This document shows, piece after piece, positions 61,631 to 64,000 of a stretch of DNA of 64,000 nt. The stretch's first letter is position 1. Every line of letters starts with the position of its first letter. The stretch covers positions 7,254,001-7,318,000 of the forward strand of contig JAVFKF010000017.1 of assembly GCA_036926295.1 (NCBI GenBank). Reading direction: 5' to 3'. The notes beneath the pieces were generated by a model, which saw nothing but the letters and a program-made list of their open reading frames with translations, had not been told where the DNA came from and did no database searches. A program made the translations under genes and the position numbers. This DNA is from Pachydiplax longipennis. Its lineage: Eukaryota; Arthropoda; Insecta; Odonata; Libellulidae.

Positions 61631-64000
61631 ATGATTCGGCATAGTCAATAGGATATGTTCAAAATATTATTCTCCCAGGTTTTCGGTATTAAAATATGGA
61701 AACCCTAACTATAACTCAGTTTCGAACTAACCAAAGAGTCTCTGCGATACGATTATCATTTACGTTTCTGGTCTCTGGTAAAGCGGGATTCCCAAACGAT
61801 GACCACCGCTTCCCTATTTTTTCCTATCCGACCGCCGCTTACTTAACTCTAATTGAGTCTAGTAGATGGAGGCAGCGCGCTTTTAGAAAGACCCTCTCTT
61901 AAAGGAGGGGATGCGGGACCCCTTGGATAGGTTTGAGTAGTTGCTCATGAACTGTGGAGGCTTACGTTGTGGAGGAAGGAGAGGAAGCATTGTTGCCAAG
62001 CGCTTTGCTTTGCTCCATCTTCAGCACAGGTGCGATCTGCACCCAAGGGCGTCTTTGCCCCGATGCAACTACATGCTTCGTTTGAAACCGCGTAGGAATA
62101 AGCCATTTACATTATCCAGCAAATAACCAGCATCTAAATTCTTTTTTAGGAAGTTAACTAAGGAGGTTGTCATTTGAGGCAATGTAACTACGATTACTCC
62201 GAATAACCATTTCTTTCCTTTAAGCTGTAATGTTAACATTTTTGTTTTTATTCTAGTGGGCAACTATTCAATTTGAAGGCTAAACGCTTAAGGATACCAT
62301 GAATTTAGACTTAACCTTTCAATCTCATAATCAGTTCATATTAAGCGTAATCTCAGATACTTTATTTGGGGAACAATTGTAGAGAAGTGAAGGAATGACT
62401 AAAACACATTTCTCAGTCATAATATTTTCATTTCTTCCCTTCTTCGAGGTTATTTTTGAAGCTCGTAAGTTTGTGTTATTTTTTATAAATCTTTCATTGG
62501 TCGTAATTGTTGCTTTATTCATTTGTATTTACATTACATACTTATCTTAAAATAGTATTCCCTGCCATCAAACATTGTTTTTAATGAAGATGATAATAAT
62601 AACATGGTCGCTCTTAACAAATTTAATTCTTCAGTTATTATTAAATCAGGCAAACCCTACGAAAATACAGTAAAGTAAGATATTCAGATTTCAGTTACTC
62701 AGATTAGCTTAGCTAAGCTTCCTTATAAAGCAGAGCTTGGGGACATACAACAGTGTCTTTGAAAAATGAATGACTTCGTTCTTCTGAATTACCTCTCAGA
62801 GAATTTATCCACCCTAAAATTTCCTTCTTAACATCCCTTTTCTTTACATCATCGTCCCCATAATTTTTACATTCCTGTATCTTCTAAGTTGTATTCTCTT
62901 TGAAATTATTTTTTAGAAACACATCCTCTATCAATATCAGTTTAGTGTACCCTTTTTTCTGTCTCCGTTTTATACCTTCATCCAGAATCCATTACTCTCC
63001 CATCACATCCAACACTACGTTTCCTTTTTCAAGCAACCCTGTTTACCTCTGGAATTCACCAAACCAGCATCTAAAAAGCCTCCCTTTTAGTGTCCCCTAT
63101 TGTCAACAAATTTTCGCATATAACGAAAGTCCCTCACCATCGTGTGCCTTCTCTTCCTAATATACTTATATCGGAGATGGATCAAAAATCCTTGCCCATG
63201 AATGTTCGAGCATACTTCAATGTTGATGTAATCATGTTTAGGAGACGTCGGCGAAGGGAGATTCGGAATACACTTAGACTTGGCGTAAGGCAATCGGTCA
63301 TCGCCATGGGATTCTCTTTGCTCATTTTTTACTCGCCGAATTGTTTTGCTCGATCACGTGGAGAAGATTCGAATGCGCCGGTCGTCGTCAGCAAACGTGG
63401 CAACGCCCACGAACCGAGATAAAAAGCGAGGATTGTGTCGTAGATTAGCTACACGGCGGCTCTTAAGTCAGCTAACGAAGAACTCGAAGGAAAAGTTAAT
63501 CCTCATCTGTAGCCGGATCGAAACTTGTCACTCATATCCTCGTCACTATATGGCATTATAAATTAGAATCTCAGCTGCAAACTAGAGTGGAAATACTTCT
63601 GTTATGCTGATCATATACGAGTCACAACCATCATAAATATTTTATTTAAATCCTTTAGCTTTAGATAACGCGAAAAGTGTTTGTATATAATAGTAAATTT
63701 TTATCGATGAACACTAGAAGTTTAAAAAAATCCAGTGATGGTCGTTAAAGGTAATTAACAAGTCGAGGCGATTGCCACATCCACAAAAACATTTTAATTC
63801 ACAGATTTCTTTATTTTTTATTCACTTTTGATTCACATTCACAACAGCATATTTGAAAATTTATATTTCAAACTTTTATTTGTTATTTATAACCATTCTC
63901 TGCCTTCAACAAACCGGGACGTATCTAATTCTGAAGCGAGTAAAACAGTTGCCTGTAAACTTAGTCTGAGTTAATTTCAAGTGATTTGGAGACACTCTAA
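61631..64000. other. No gene recognised
   Basis: Moderately G+C-rich patches at about 61860-62090 and 63220-63480 hold short frames; the 110-codon plus frame at 63090-63422 has no known motif and overlaps a minus frame. A perfect 14-bp palindrome AGCTTAGCTAAGCT lies at 62706-62719. The rest is A/T-rich. Confidence 0.5.

Noticed and set aside
1..64000. Bacterial or phage operons, CRISPR arrays, rRNA genes, intact tRNA genes.
   Set aside because: No dense co-oriented frames, no regularly spaced direct repeats with spacers, and no conserved rRNA or cloverleaf-forming tRNA sequence were seen on either strand.

Overview
The window looks like non-coding DNA from a large, A/T-rich eukaryotic genome, most likely an invertebrate animal and plausibly an arthropod. 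This rests on the very low density of open reading frames (the longest is about 140 codons), the lack of any recognisable full-length protein, the lack of bacterial gene layout, and the presence of decayed eukaryotic retroelements. The taxonomic guess is inference. I found no gene I can name, no intact RNA gene, no CRISPR array and no intact transposon.

The best-supported content is a family of short tRNA-derived SINEs with four copies: 3972-4080 (minus), 13936-14063 (plus), 37370-37490 (plus) and 61493-61630 (plus). They share a degenerate A box, a B box close to GGTTCGATTCC, and a tRNA-unrelated body close to ATGAACTCAGCTGTCGAAG. The copy at 13936 is flanked by a perfect 10-bp direct repeat, as expected for a target-site duplication. 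A separate tRNA-Gly-like sequence at 43592-43667 has near-consensus A and B boxes and an intact GCC anticodon loop, but its acceptor stem is broken. A LINE remnant at 1917-2057 keeps the apurinic-endonuclease signature GDFNAR. Possible further fragments are a reverse-transcriptase-like peptide at 4440-4487 and a pogo/Tigger-like terminal repeat at 39109-39131; both are weak.

Other structure includes a nested fold-back repeat at 32882-33092, a 20-21-bp tandem array at 10781-10863, a 25-bp tandem duplication at 49308-49353, simple repeats, a polypurine tract at 51506-51616, adjacent palindromes at 6662-6686, and a promoter-like CCAAT/TATA arrangement at 46435-46480.

Layout: long A/T-rich stretches with nothing recognisable are broken by 300-500-bp islands richer in G+C and CpG (about 1600-2060, 2900-3260, 5395-5745, 8430-8720, 13110-13550, 22020-22500, 28020-28190, 32160-32400, 37680-38150, 41050-41650, 43990-44350, 46300-46920, 49780-50130, 51800-52160, 54770-55340, 60500-60960). 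These islands hold most of the longer open frames, often overlapping on both strands, which usually reflects composition rather than coding. They are the places to look for promoters, enhancers, UTR exons or old transposon pieces. No pathway or operon can be reconstructed, and no clear new biological system was seen.
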